The notes under the pieces were generated by a model, which was not told the origin of the DNA, ran no database searches, and saw only the letters and a program-made list of their open reading frames with translations. From Caldisericota bacterium (lineage in GTDB: Bacteria; Caldisericota; Caldisericia; B22-G15): a stretch of DNA of 8,452 nucleotides. Made by a program: the position numbers and the translations under genes. The DNA lies in contig QMOO01000046.1 of assembly GCA_003648245.1 (NCBI GenBank), positions 1 to 8,452 of the forward strand. The letters are read 5' to 3'. Shown here one piece after another: positions 1 to 6,642 of the stretch. Each line of letters starts with the position of its first letter. Position 1 is the stretch's first letter.

Positions 1-523
1 AATTTAGACAGTTTATTAAAAGATTCTTCCGCAATTAATCTTGAAATAACTGGATACTTGCTATCTACGGAAACGATTACATGAGAATTTGGTTTTACTA
101 CTCTTACCAATTCTTTTATTGCTTTTTCTGGTCTCAAACAATATGAAACTGGATCGCCTTCTGCTAACGCTATGTCAAAGTAATTAGAAGGAAAACAAGA
201 CATATCTCTTATATCAACCCTTTTAACTTCAATCTTTTTTTCTAGTTTTTGTTTTTTAATCTTGTTTTCTGCTACTTTCAACATTTTTCAGATATATCTG
301 TTAAAATTACTTTATAACCGAGTTTAGCTAATTTTATTGCCCAATAACCTGTCCCACCACCAGCATCTAAAATAATAGCATTTTCCCTTCTTGGCAAAAA
401 TTGTTTAATGTTGTGCCACGTAATTTCATGATAAAGCCTCCAGTAAGGAGTTTGATAAATTCTATCATATTCTTCTGCAATTTTATCATAAAATTCTTCA
501 ACTTTTTCTTTTTTGATCTTCAT
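1..523 (-). pseudogene. Class I SAM-dependent methyltransferase, frameshifted and cut by the window edge
   Basis: The gene starts at ATG 523 and reads about 80 residues to a TGA at 278-280. Residues 52-59 hold the glycine-rich SAM-binding motif I (LDAGGGTG), and LTD at 74-76 is the acidic motif II that contacts the SAM ribose. Adding one A to the minus-strand A5 run (284-288) restores one continuous frame to base 1. That frame continues through MLKVAENKIK, then VDIRDM, then YFDIALAEGDP (motif IV) and a region with VVKPNSHVIVSVD (motifs V-VI). So one gene is broken by a single-base deletion, either a real mutation or a sequencing or assembly error. About 175 residues lie in the window and the C-terminus lies beyond the left edge. 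The fold matches the UbiE/Methyltransf_11 group, and the substrate cannot be told. There is no clear Shine-Dalgarno; a short ORF ends two bases upstream. Methyltransferase identity is firm; whether it is functional is open. Confidence 0.8.
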
Positions 524-525
524 AA

Positions 526-696
526 CTATAATAAATTAAAAATTCTATTTAAATCATTCCATTTAGGCGCCGAAGCGAGCGTTTCGTTGAACTCAAGTAT
601 GTCCAAACTGTTTTGTAAATCACTTCTGATACCTTTTAGATGTGTTTTCATTTTAATTTTACTGCTCCTCCTTTCCCAGATAAGTGATCTTTTCAT
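526..696 (-). CDS. Possible small protein of 56 residues upstream of the methyltransferase
   Basis: An uninterrupted frame runs from ATG 696 to TAG 526-528, and the methyltransferase ATG follows after two bases. A TAA lies just upstream of the ATG. GTGAT, which can pair with the 3' end of 16S rRNA, sits seven bases before ATG 696. A second in-frame ATG at 651 would give 41 residues, preceded by AAAGGAGG with a long spacing of 15 bases. The predicted peptide is basic at its N-terminus; its end reads ASAPKWNDLNRIFNLL. I recognise no family. The tight junction and ribosome-site-like motifs favour a two-gene operon. The short length, and a GC-rich patch inside it, leave room for chance or for a remnant of a longer gene. 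Confidence 0.35.
   Translation of the reverse strand: MKRSLIWERRSSKIKMKTHLKGIRSDLQNSLDILEFNETLASAPKWNDLNRIFNLL
546..553 (-). promoter_or_regulatory. TATA-box-like TTTAAATA before the methyltransferase
   Basis: The minus strand reads TTTAAATA, centred about 26-27 bases before the methyltransferase ATG. In archaea this is the distance expected between a TATA box and the start of a leaderless mRNA. The methyltransferase also lacks a Shine-Dalgarno. In such AT-rich DNA the match may be chance, and the box lies inside the possible 56-codon ORF. Reported as an alternative reading only. Confidence 0.2.
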
Positions 697-710
697 TTAT
701 TTTATCACTT
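682..710. repeat. 7-bp inverted repeat AAGTGAT/ATCACTT with a 15-base loop
   Basis: AAGTGAT (682-688) and ATCACTT (704-710) are perfect inverted copies. On the minus strand the dyad brackets the ATG at 696 and includes its candidate ribosome site GTGAT. In RNA the hairpin would hide the start; in DNA it could be an operator. A seven-base dyad can also arise by chance. Confidence 0.4.
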
Positions 711-712
711 TC

Positions 713-742
713 AATATAGATTTTTTTACGGTTGGATTGAAA
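713..742 (-). promoter_or_regulatory. Weak candidate promoter for the short ORF and methyltransferase
   Basis: On the minus strand TTTCAA (737-742) and TATATT (713-718) are separated by 18 bases and resemble -35 and -10 boxes. Transcription would start near 706, ten bases before ATG 696. Both boxes are imperfect and the DNA is AT-rich, so this is a weak call. Confidence 0.25.
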
Positions 743-761
743 AACCAAAGAAGACTTATTA

Positions 762-783
762 AGCTTCATTCTTAAAAGAAGCT
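762..783 (-). terminator. Weak hairpin after iorB, possible terminator
   Basis: AGCTTC (762-767) and GAAGCT (778-783) form a perfect 6-bp stem with a 10-base loop, about 60 bases beyond the iorB stop. On the minus strand the hairpin is followed by T-rich but interrupted sequence, with a TTTTT run some 17 bases on. The stem is short and the T-tract poorly placed. It is the best candidate for the ior operon end, but not a convincing intrinsic terminator. Confidence 0.3.
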
Positions 784-793
784 AAGGAGGGTT

Positions 794-845
794 TTATAGG
801 AGGATTCTTATAGGCAAGGATTCTTATAGAAGACAACTCTTATAA
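794..845. repeat. Short tandem of TTATAG motifs at 14-16-base spacing
   Basis: TTATAG occurs at 794, 808 and 824, and TTATAA at 840. The steps are 14, 16 and 16 bases. The two middle copies share a perfect 13-base repeat, AGGATTCTTATAG, at 801-813 and 817-829. The last copy overlaps the iorB stop codon and sits in an imperfect palindrome (835-850). It could be a local slippage duplication or a set of protein-binding sites. Confidence 0.6.
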
Positions 846-1439
846 AAGTTTTTTAGCCTCCTCTTTACCAAAGTTGAAGGCGAGTTTATTCACTTTCAGC
901 GCATCGCCTTTAAAACTTCCCTCCATTACCTTAACAAGTGTCTCCTCCTTCAATGGGAAATTGGGAAGGGTGGATACAGCTCCAAGCATAACCATATTTA
1001 GTGAGATAAGACTCCCGGCTTTTTTACTTAACTCAACTCCGTTAAAGATTATCACTTTTTTTGAGACCTTTTTTATATTTTCTATAAGTTTATCCACATC
1101 TGGATATGTCGAGATCCCAAGGGATACTGTAAAAGGAACAATCTTTTCTGTATTTATGACAAACCAGGTTCTACTTTCGCCTTTGTTAATTACTCTAAAG
1201 GCTTCAGAAGGTTCAAGTGCAATTATTAAATCAGCATCCCTCTCTTCTACAAGAGGACTTCTTACATCACCAATTCTCATTTCGGAGATAACAACCCCTC
1301 CTCTTTGAGCCATTCCATGAACTTCACTCATTACAACATTTTTCCCTTCAACTAAAGCTGTCTCTCCAATTATCTTTGAAAGTTTTAAAATTCCCTGCCC
1401 ACCAACACCTGAAATTACGATATTAAATACATCTTTCAT
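840..1439 (-). CDS. iorB: Indolepyruvate:ferredoxin oxidoreductase, beta subunit (IorB)
   Basis: This is the small subunit of the enzyme that oxidatively decarboxylates indolepyruvate and other aryl-pyruvates to aryl-acetyl-CoA, passing electrons to ferredoxin. The 199 residues form one pyruvate-ferredoxin-oxidoreductase gamma-type domain, the usual length for IorB. Diagnostic motifs are the N-terminal glycine loop GVGGQG (11-16) and HGMAQRGG (41-48), both typical of this family. Its ATG overlaps the iorA stop as ATGA (1436-1439), with GAGGTGA just upstream, so the two subunits should be translationally coupled and made in equal amounts. The enzyme is cytoplasmic. No acyl-CoA synthetase or aminotransferase gene, common partners in aromatic amino-acid fermentation, is seen next to it. 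2-oxoglutarate oxidoreductase gamma subunits look similar, but pairing with a fused iorA settles the call. Confidence 0.93.
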   Translation of the reverse strand: MKDVFNIVISGVGGQGILKLSKIIGETALVEGKNVVMSEVHGMAQRGGVVISEMRIGDVRSPLVEERDADLIIALEPSEAFRVINKGESRTWFVINTEKIVPFTVSLGISTYPDVDKLIENIKKVSKKVIIFNGVELSKKAGSLISLNMVMLGAVSTLPNFPLKEETLVKVMEGSFKGDALKVNKLAFNFGKEEAKKLL

Positions 1440-3298
1440 TTTCTCACCTCAATTGCTTTAAATGGACACACATCGGCGCACACACCACAACCATCACAAA
1501 GAATTTCATCTATTTTTATCTTCCCATCTTCATCTACAAATATTGCAGGACACGCAAACTGATCTATACAGATTCTACACTGCGTACATTTTTCCTGATT
1601 TATTTCATACGTGATCCACTTTCCTTCTTTTCTCATCCGTGCATCCCTTAAAAGAGAGCACTCTCTTCTTGCCACTATTACAGATACGCCCTCGTGTCTT
1701 AGTGCTTCATCAAACACTTTCTGCGTCTCTTTCAGGTCATATGGGTCCACAACCTTTACAAAGTCGATACCTATTCCTTTAACTATTTCTTCTATACTCA
1801 CCTTTGGCGCTTTTCTACCCAATCCATCCATTGGAATACCTGGGTGCGGTTGATGACCTGTCATTGCCGTTGTCTCGTTGTCAAGAACAAAAAGAATAAA
1901 GTGATTTTTATTGTGTTGTGCATTTATAAGTGCAGGCACTCCTGCATGAAAGAAAGTAGAATCACCAATAAATGCTACCACCGGTTGATCTGTGGATTTT
2001 GAAAATCCATTTGCAAGTCCAATGCTTGAACCCATGGATAGAATCACATCTGTAGTATTGAATGGTGGTTGAATTCCAAGGGTATAACATCCAATGTCTG
2101 ATGGAAAAATTGTGTCTTTTTTGTGATATTTTCTTAAAACCTTATTAACTGAGAAGTAGGTAGCTCTATGGGGACAACCAGGACACAGGACTGGTGGACG
2201 GGATGGAAGTGGAATATCTTCAACCTGAACAACCTTTTTATCGTCTTCAATACTTAAGTGCTTAAACAGGAATTTTCTTACCCTATCAGGGTTATATTCG
2301 TATAAGGGTGTAAAGATATCTCCATCTTTACCTATTATCTTTGTCTTAATCCCATATTTCTCCTTTATCAAAATGATGTCCCTTTCCATCAAGGATTCCA
2401 GTTCCTCTACCACAAAAACCACTTCATAATTCTTTATAAAGTCTTTAATCATCATCTCTGGTAGAGGGTGGGAAAAACCAATACTCAAAATATCAATGGG
2501 TAGGTTATATTTTTTTACTACATCTATTAAGTAGTTTGATGCGGTACTTGATGTTATTGCCCCAAATTTTCCATTATTTTTTATTACTATATTGAAGGGC
2601 GATTTTTCTGAATCTTCTTTTATTCCATCCTGTTTCTCAAGTAGTTCCTTATGCAACCTTCTTGCATTTTGTGGAACGGGCACAAACTGATTTGGATTTT
2701 TTTCAAAATATCCTTTCCTCTCCCTTCTTTCAATTTCATCAAACTCAACAATTCCTCTCATGTGCGATATTCTTGTTGTTGTTCTGATCATTACTGGAAT
2801 TTTGTGTTTCTCTGAGATTTCAAATGCATACTTAACCATTCTTCTTATCTCATCTGGATTTCTTGGTTCAAGAAGCGGAATTTTAGCAAATCTTGCATAG
2901 ACTCTGTTGTCCTGCTCATTTTGAGAAGAATACATGGATGGATCATCTGCAGAAAGAACAATGAAACCTCCCTTTACTCCTGTGTAGGCTGTGCTCATAA
3001 AGGAATCTGCTGCTACATTGAGTCCCACATGCTTCATAAACACGAGACTTCTTAAACCACTAACACTGGCGGCATGTGCAACTTCCAGTGCAACCTTTTC
3101 ATTTGTTGAGAATTCAAAATAGATATCTGTTTTTCTTGCCACTTTAAAGAGCGTATTTCCTATCTCTGAAGATGGAGTTCCGGGATATGTAGCTGCAATC
3201 TTTCCTCCTCCCTCAATGAACCCCCTTACAACTGCCTCATTTCCAAGAAGAAACATCTTTTTTCCTGGCTTATCCAGGACTATTTCTTCAATTCCCAT
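1436..3298 (-). CDS. iorA: Indolepyruvate:ferredoxin oxidoreductase, alpha subunit (IorA)
   Basis: This is the catalytic subunit, which binds thiamine diphosphate and iron-sulfur clusters. Its 620 residues match the family. The order is: an N-terminal pyrimidine-binding domain with YPGTPSSE (38-45); a transketolase-C-like middle region (about 240-330); CPGCPHR (372-378); and a TPP domain with GDS (445-447) and Asn474, the metal-diphosphate motif. At the C-terminus are two ferredoxin sites. Cys571, 574, 577 and 583 follow the five-residue last spacing typical of IorA. Cys601, 604, 607 and 611 are a standard 4Fe-4S set. All expected ligands are present and the gene looks intact. ATG 3298 is supported by AAGGAGG five bases upstream and by an extended -10 promoter. 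It is first in a two-gene operon with iorB. Likely role: energy-yielding oxidation of aryl-pyruvates from amino-acid breakdown, or the reverse synthesis when ferredoxin is reduced. Confidence 0.96.
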   Translation of the reverse strand: MGIEEIVLDKPGKKMFLLGNEAVVRGFIEGGGKIAATYPGTPSSEIGNTLFKVARKTDIYFEFSTNEKVALEVAHAASVSGLRSLVFMKHVGLNVAADSFMSTAYTGVKGGFIVLSADDPSMYSSQNEQDNRVYARFAKIPLLEPRNPDEIRRMVKYAFEISEKHKIPVMIRTTTRISHMRGIVEFDEIERRERKGYFEKNPNQFVPVPQNARRLHKELLEKQDGIKEDSEKSPFNIVIKNNGKFGAITSSTASNYLIDVVKKYNLPIDILSIGFSHPLPEMMIKDFIKNYEVVFVVEELESLMERDIILIKEKYGIKTKIIGKDGDIFTPLYEYNPDRVRKFLFKHLSIEDDKKVVQVEDIPLPSRPPVLCPGCPHRATYFSVNKVLRKYHKKDTIFPSDIGCYTLGIQPPFNTTDVILSMGSSIGLANGFSKSTDQPVVAFIGDSTFFHAGVPALINAQHNKNHFILFVLDNETTAMTGHQPHPGIPMDGLGRKAPKVSIEEIVKGIGIDFVKVVDPYDLKETQKVFDEALRHEGVSVIVARRECSLLRDARMRKEGKWITYEINQEKCTQCRICIDQFACPAIFVDEDGKIKIDEILCDGCGVCADVCPFKAIEVRK

Positions 3299-3332
3299 CT
3301 TATCCTCCTTATTTCTTTAAAAACCAGAAAGA

Positions 3333-3362
3333 ATTATACCACCACAAGGAGCAACATAGCAA
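3333..3362 (-). promoter_or_regulatory. Promoter of the iorA-iorB operon
   Basis: On the minus strand TATAAT (3333-3338) is preceded by TGG, giving an extended -10. TTGCTA (3357-3362), four of six matches to the -35 consensus, lies 18 bases further upstream. Transcription should start near 3326, leaving a leader of about 27 bases that contains the AAGGAGG ribosome site. This is the best promoter in the window. I see no clear operator dyad. Confidence 0.7.
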
Positions 3363-3388
3363 TTTTGTTAATTTTTGTTGTCTATGAA

Positions 3389-3397
3389 TGGTAAAAT
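3389..3397 (+). promoter_or_regulatory. Extended -10 of the exported-protein gene
   Basis: TGGTAAAAT is an extended -10 without a recognisable -35. It ends nine bases before ATG 3407, so transcription would start only about three bases before the start codon. It lies back to back with the ior promoter in a 108-base divergent region, so the two could affect each other. Confidence 0.4.
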
Positions 3398-3406
3398 AGA
3401 GCTGAA

Positions 3407-4342
3407 ATGAAAAAGATAAAAATTTTATTATTTGTTGTTCTACTCCTTCTCTTAGGAAACATGCCAGCACCCTTCAGCTTCGGTTCATTCTCCACCCTGC
3501 CTGTGCCGGTCTCTAAGGTTCCATTGAAAATCAAGAGTGAAGAGATTACACTCAAACTCTCGTCACAGGAAGTGAAGGGAAGTGCAGTTTATAATATTTT
3601 AAATCCCCGTGAAGAGATAGAAGTGGGATTTGTTTTTCCACTTCTTGGTGAAGGGATATATTATTCAGAGAAAGATTTTCGAGTCTATTTTAATAATAAA
3701 TCCATAGATTCAGAATTAATGACACTATCGCAGTTGAATAAGCTCCTGGGAGACAACTTTACTAAACTTAAAGATACAATATTTTCTGAAGATAGAGCTT
3801 TTATTGATCCATTGAAGAATATTCCTTATAAACCGAAGTATTTAGATTCCTTCAGCCTACCAGAAGAGAATTACTCTTTCTTTTTCTTTAAAACCCATTT
3901 TAAGGAAAGTGAGAAGGGTTTTTTAAGGATAGATTTTAGGGATTTTCCAGGATTTGATAGAGAATTATACCCAGAGGAAGTATGCCATTACTATTACATA
4001 GTTAATGTTAAAGATTACTATGACGAGTTTAAAAATGTAACTATAAATATAATTTATCCAGAAAGTTATGTGGTTTCCACCATACCGGAGGGTGATGAAA
4101 AAAAGATGGACAGTTTAAAGAAAATAACCATATTTATGAAGAATCCAGATAAAAACCTTTCCATCTCTTATATGGAAAATAGACCTTCTTCGGTAAGCGT
4201 ATATTTATACAGAAAATTTCCCGCTCTATACAGCCCTTATCTCTGGTTCTTTATGTTTGGATTGCTAATTTTTGCTGGAATTATTGCTATTGTATCTTTT
4301 GTCGTGATTAAAATTATTAAAAGAAGAAAAATCAAAAAATAA
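3407..4342 (+). CDS. Exported, membrane-anchored protein of unknown function
   Basis: I do not recognise a family with confidence. The 311 residues begin with a clear signal sequence: KKIK, then a hydrophobic core at 7-17. A large, aromatic-rich outside domain (about 28-270) follows, without enzyme motifs. One hydrophobic segment (about 277-302) and a basic tail (KIIKRRKIKK) anchor it with the C-terminus inside. It is therefore a type I membrane protein facing the cell exterior. Residues 35-80, beta-strand-like with a stretch reading NPREEIEVGFVFPLL, resemble the start of the beta-sandwich domains in DUF4424- or VIT-like surface proteins; this is an impression, not a match. Cys193 is the only cysteine. 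There is no good Shine-Dalgarno before ATG 3407, and the likely promoter lies almost on the start codon, so translation may be nearly leaderless. It is transcribed alone, divergent from iorA. Confidence 0.85.
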   Translation: MKKIKILLFVVLLLLLGNMPAPFSFGSFSTLPVPVSKVPLKIKSEEITLKLSSQEVKGSAVYNILNPREEIEVGFVFPLLGEGIYYSEKDFRVYFNNKSIDSELMTLSQLNKLLGDNFTKLKDTIFSEDRAFIDPLKNIPYKPKYLDSFSLPEENYSFFFFKTHFKESEKGFLRIDFRDFPGFDRELYPEEVCHYYYIVNVKDYYDEFKNVTINIIYPESYVVSTIPEGDEKKMDSLKKITIFMKNPDKNLSISYMENRPSSVSVYLYRKFPALYSPYLWFFMFGLLIFAGIIAIVSFVVIKIIKRRKIKK

Positions 4343-4380
4343 AAGCCCCCTCAAGGAGGTGTAGAAAAAGGGGGCTTTTA
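4340..4380. terminator. Bidirectional intrinsic terminator between converging operons
   Basis: TAAAAGCCCCCT (4340-4351) and AGGGGGCTTTTA (4369-4380) form a perfect 12-bp stem with a 17-base loop. The stem starts inside the stop codon of the plus-strand gene and lies 12 bases beyond the fabF stop. On the minus strand it is followed by TTTTTTGATTTTTC, an excellent U-tract for ending the fatty-acid operon. On the plus strand the U-tract is only the CTTTTA of the stem itself, so termination there may be weaker. The loop contains AAGGAGGTG. Confidence 0.9.
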
Positions 4381-4392
4381 TGGGATTCTGGT

Positions 4393-5637
4393 TTATATCT
4401 TTTTAAAAATTAATGATGTATTTACCCCACCAAAACCAAATGAGTTGGACAGAGCGTATCTTACTTTCTGGTTCCTTCCGACATTTGGAACATAGTCAAG
4501 ATCACAATCTGGATCCTTTTCTTCATAATTTATTGTTGGGTGTATGAAGTCCTCCTTAATTATAAGGAGGGTAGCGACTGCCTCTACTGCCCCTGCTGCT
4601 CCAAGAAGATGTCCCACCATAGATTTTGTTGAAGATACAGGGATTTTATAGGCTCTTTCACCAAAAATAGCCTTTATTGCCTCGGTTTCAATCTTGTCAT
4701 TGAGAGGTGTTGATGTTCCATGAGCATTTATGTAATCTACCTCATCAAGGGGAACTTTGCCTTTTTCAAGAGCCAGCTCCATTACCTTTCTTCTTGCATC
4801 TCCAGTGGGTTCCGGCGCAGTTACATGGTAGGCATCATCTGTTTGAGCAAAAGAAACAACCTCTCCATATATCCTTGCTCCCCTCTTTTTAGCATGTTCG
4901 TACTCCTCAAGAACTAAAACTCCTGCACCCTCACCCATAACAAATCCATCCCTGTTTTTGTCAAATGGACGGGAAGCCTTTTCGGGTTCGTCGTTTTTTG
5001 TAGATAATGCTCTCGCTGCAGCAAAACCTGCAACTCCTATTGGAGTTATGGCAGCTTCACTTCCTCCAGCAAAAATTATATCTGCATCTCCCCTCTTTAT
5101 TACTTCCATTGCTTCACCTATTGCAGTTCCTCCAGAGGCACATGCAGTAACAGGACACGATGCATAACCCTTAAGGCCAAGTTTCATTGATACCCAGGCA
5201 GTTGCCATGTTTGGTATCATCTTTGCAGTTAAAAATGGGGATACCCGGGAAGGTCCCTTTTCCATCATTTTCCTTATTTCTTCCTCAAGAGTTATAATTC
5301 CACCTATGCCAGAGGCTATAACTGTTCCAATTCTATAAGGGTCTTCTTTATCCATATCAAGACCTGAGTCTTTATAGGCAAGTAGACTTGCTGCAATGGC
5401 AAATTGAGCGAATCTGTCAATTCTTCTAACCTCTGTGACTTTAAACTCGGGGACAAACTTTCTCAAATCAAAATCTTTTACCTCTCCTGCAATTTGGGAT
5501 GCTATACCCGAAGGGTCAAAAGCTTGAATTCTTCCTATCCCTGAAACCCCATTAAAGAGATTTTTCTTGTAATCTTCAAGTGTCATTCCGAGAGGTGTAA
5601 TTACACCCATCCCGGTAACAACAACTTTTCTATTCAT
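4393..5637 (-). CDS. fabF: Beta-ketoacyl-ACP synthase II (FabF)
   Basis: FabF extends the growing acyl chain by condensing acyl-ACP with malonyl-ACP and releasing CO2. The 414 residues match the usual 410-415. All catalytic residues are visible: Cys166 in TACASGG, His306 in NAHGTSTP, Lys338 and His343 in [14 protein letters not shown], and the gating glycine-rich [10 protein letters not shown] (397-406). The presence of both histidines marks a FabF/FabB enzyme rather than the initiating FabH. It is the last gene of the operon. Its ATG directly follows the acpP stop with no gap, and AAGGTGA at the end of acpP serves as ribosome site. A strong terminator follows the stop. FabF rather than FabB is chosen from length and from the general distribution of FabF next to acpP. 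Confidence 0.97.
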   Translation of the reverse strand: MNRKVVVTGMGVITPLGMTLEDYKKNLFNGVSGIGRIQAFDPSGIASQIAGEVKDFDLRKFVPEFKVTEVRRIDRFAQFAIAASLLAYKDSGLDMDKEDPYRIGTVIASGIGGIITLEEEIRKMMEKGPSRVSPFLTAKMIPNMATAWVSMKLGLKGYASCPVTACASGGTAIGEAMEVIKRGDADIIFAGGSEAAITPIGVAGFAAARALSTKNDEPEKASRPFDKNRDGFVMGEGAGVLVLEEYEHAKKRGARIYGEVVSFAQTDDAYHVTAPEPTGDARRKVMELALEKGKVPLDEVDYINAHGTSTPLNDKIETEAIKAIFGERAYKIPVSSTKSMVGHLLGAAGAVEAVATLLIIKEDFIHPTINYEEKDPDCDLDYVPNVGRNQKVRYALSNSFGFGGVNTSLIFKKI

Positions 5638-5874
5638 TTATTTCACCTTTTCCAATATGTACTCAATAGCAGACTTTACTGTTGTAAGCTTTCCTATATC
5701 CTCGTCAGGGACGCTTATATCAAACTCTTCCTCTATACCAGCCACTACATCCATTATTCCAAGAGAATCGAGTCCAAGATCATCAATAAACTTGTCCTCT
5801 TCTTTAAATTCATTGATTCCGGTTCTCTCCTCAAAAATTGCTCTAAATTTTTCTAAAGCCTCTTCTCTTGTCAT
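5638..5874 (-). CDS. acpP: Acyl carrier protein (AcpP)
   Basis: This small acidic protein of 78 residues carries the growing acyl chain on 4'-phosphopantetheine. The attachment Ser37 lies in DLGLDSLGIMDVV. Most ACPs have DSLD or DSLE, and the Gly after DSL is a mild variation. Charged helix I (3-17), acidic helix II (36-50, ending GIEEEF) and a C-terminal helix (68-78) fit the four-helix ACP fold. The start is set by AAAGGAGGT five bases upstream, the best ribosome site in the operon, as expected for a protein needed in excess. It sits between fabG and fabF, the classic order, with a 12-base gap after fabG and none before fabF. Confidence 0.96.
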   Translation of the reverse strand: MTREEALEKFRAIFEERTGINEFKEEDKFIDDLGLDSLGIMDVVAGIEEEFDISVPDEDIGKLTTVKSAIEYILEKVK

Positions 5875-5886
5875 ACTTACCTCCTT

Positions 5887-6642
5887 TTAAATTTGAAATC
5901 CAAGAGACATACCACCATCAATTAAAAAAACCTGACCAGTCATATAACTTGATTCCTCTGACGCAAGAAATGTTACAAGATTTGCAACCTCCTCTGGTCT
6001 CCCAAACCTCCCAAGGGGGATATTTTTTAGTATTTTTTCTTTTATCTCCTCTTGAATTTCCTCTGTCATATCTGTTTCTATAAAACCCGGAGCTATAACA
6101 TTTATTCTTATGTTTCTTGACGCAACTTCCTTTGCAAGAGATTTAGAAAATCCAATAATGCCCGCCTTACTTGCAGAGTAGTTTGTCTGTCCTTTATTGC
6201 CAAAGATACCAACGATAGAAGAAATATTTATTATAGAACCACTCCTCCTCCTGAGCATATGGGGAATAACTTCCTTTGTCATAAGGAATGTCCCAATGAG
6301 GTTAACATCAACAACTTCTCTAAAATCATTTTCTGTAAGTCTTATCAATAAATTATCCTTTGTTACACCTGCATTATTTACAAGAACATCTATTCTTCCA
6401 AATTCTTTTAAGAAGTCTTTGACTATATTCTGAACATCTCTTCTCTTTGATACATCACCTTTTAAAAGTAAAACTCTTCTATTAAATCTTTCTTCTATTT
6501 CTCTTTTTAATTGCCTGGCCTCTTCTTTACTTTTTCTGAAATTTATACCTATGTCGAATCCTTTTTCTGATAAAGAGAGAGATACAGCCCGTCCAATACC
6601 TCTTGCTCCACCTGTTATAAGTGCTGTTTTAGACTCTTTCAT
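5887..6642 (-). CDS. fabG: 3-oxoacyl-ACP reductase (FabG)
   Basis: FabG reduces beta-ketoacyl-ACP to the 3-hydroxy form with NADPH. The 251 residues are a classical short-chain dehydrogenase with a Rossmann fold. TGGARGIG (10-17) binds the cofactor, and NNAG (89-92) stabilises the core. Asn114, Ser142, Tyr155 and Lys159 form the catalytic tetrad, within a stretch (137-170) that closely follows known FabG proteins. The C-terminal IDGGMSLG is also typical. The ATG lies inside the end of fabD, overlapping it by 14 bases, with only a weak GAAGAG ribosome site, so translation is probably coupled to fabD. SDR enzymes are diverse, but the position between fabD and acpP makes FabG secure. Confidence 0.96.
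   Translation of the reverse strand: MKESKTALITGGARGIGRAVSLSLSEKGFDIGINFRKSKEEARQLKREIEERFNRRVLLLKGDVSKRRDVQNIVKDFLKEFGRIDVLVNNAGVTKDNLLIRLTENDFREVVDVNLIGTFLMTKEVIPHMLRRRSGSIINISSIVGIFGNKGQTNYSASKAGIIGFSKSLAKEVASRNIRINVIAPGFIETDMTEEIQEEIKEKILKNIPLGRFGRPEEVANLVTFLASEESSYMTGQVFLIDGGMSLGFQI

Larger units (their letters stand above)
524..839. other. Region between iorB and the methyltransferase without a certain gene
   Basis: These 316 bases hold no gene I am sure of. They contain the possible 56-codon ORF, an inverted repeat, a weak hairpin, the TTATAG tandem and a GC-rich patch (566-581, GGCGCCGAAGCGAGCG) in otherwise AT-rich DNA. I see no tRNA, riboswitch or insertion-sequence end. The mixture of small motifs would fit a junction where foreign DNA was joined, or an assembly join, but nothing proves either. 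Confidence 0.5.

Noticed and set aside
278..292. Programmed ribosomal frameshift in the methyltransferase
   Set aside because: An A5 run without a standard slippery heptamer or a visible downstream stimulator is weak evidence; a point deletion or read error is simpler.
401..775. Long plus-strand frame with hydrophobic runs
   Set aside because: It overlaps the methyltransferase start region antisense, has low-complexity Phe/Leu-rich sequence from A-rich minus-strand DNA, and has no ribosome site.
524..839. Riboswitch, tRNA or CRISPR array in the gap
   Set aside because: No conserved aptamer core, no cloverleaf and no spacer-repeat pattern of the right size; the TTATAG units are far too short for CRISPR.
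874..1308. Plus-strand frame opposite iorB
   Set aside because: It is the complement of a clearly recognised gene and shows no domain or ribosome site.
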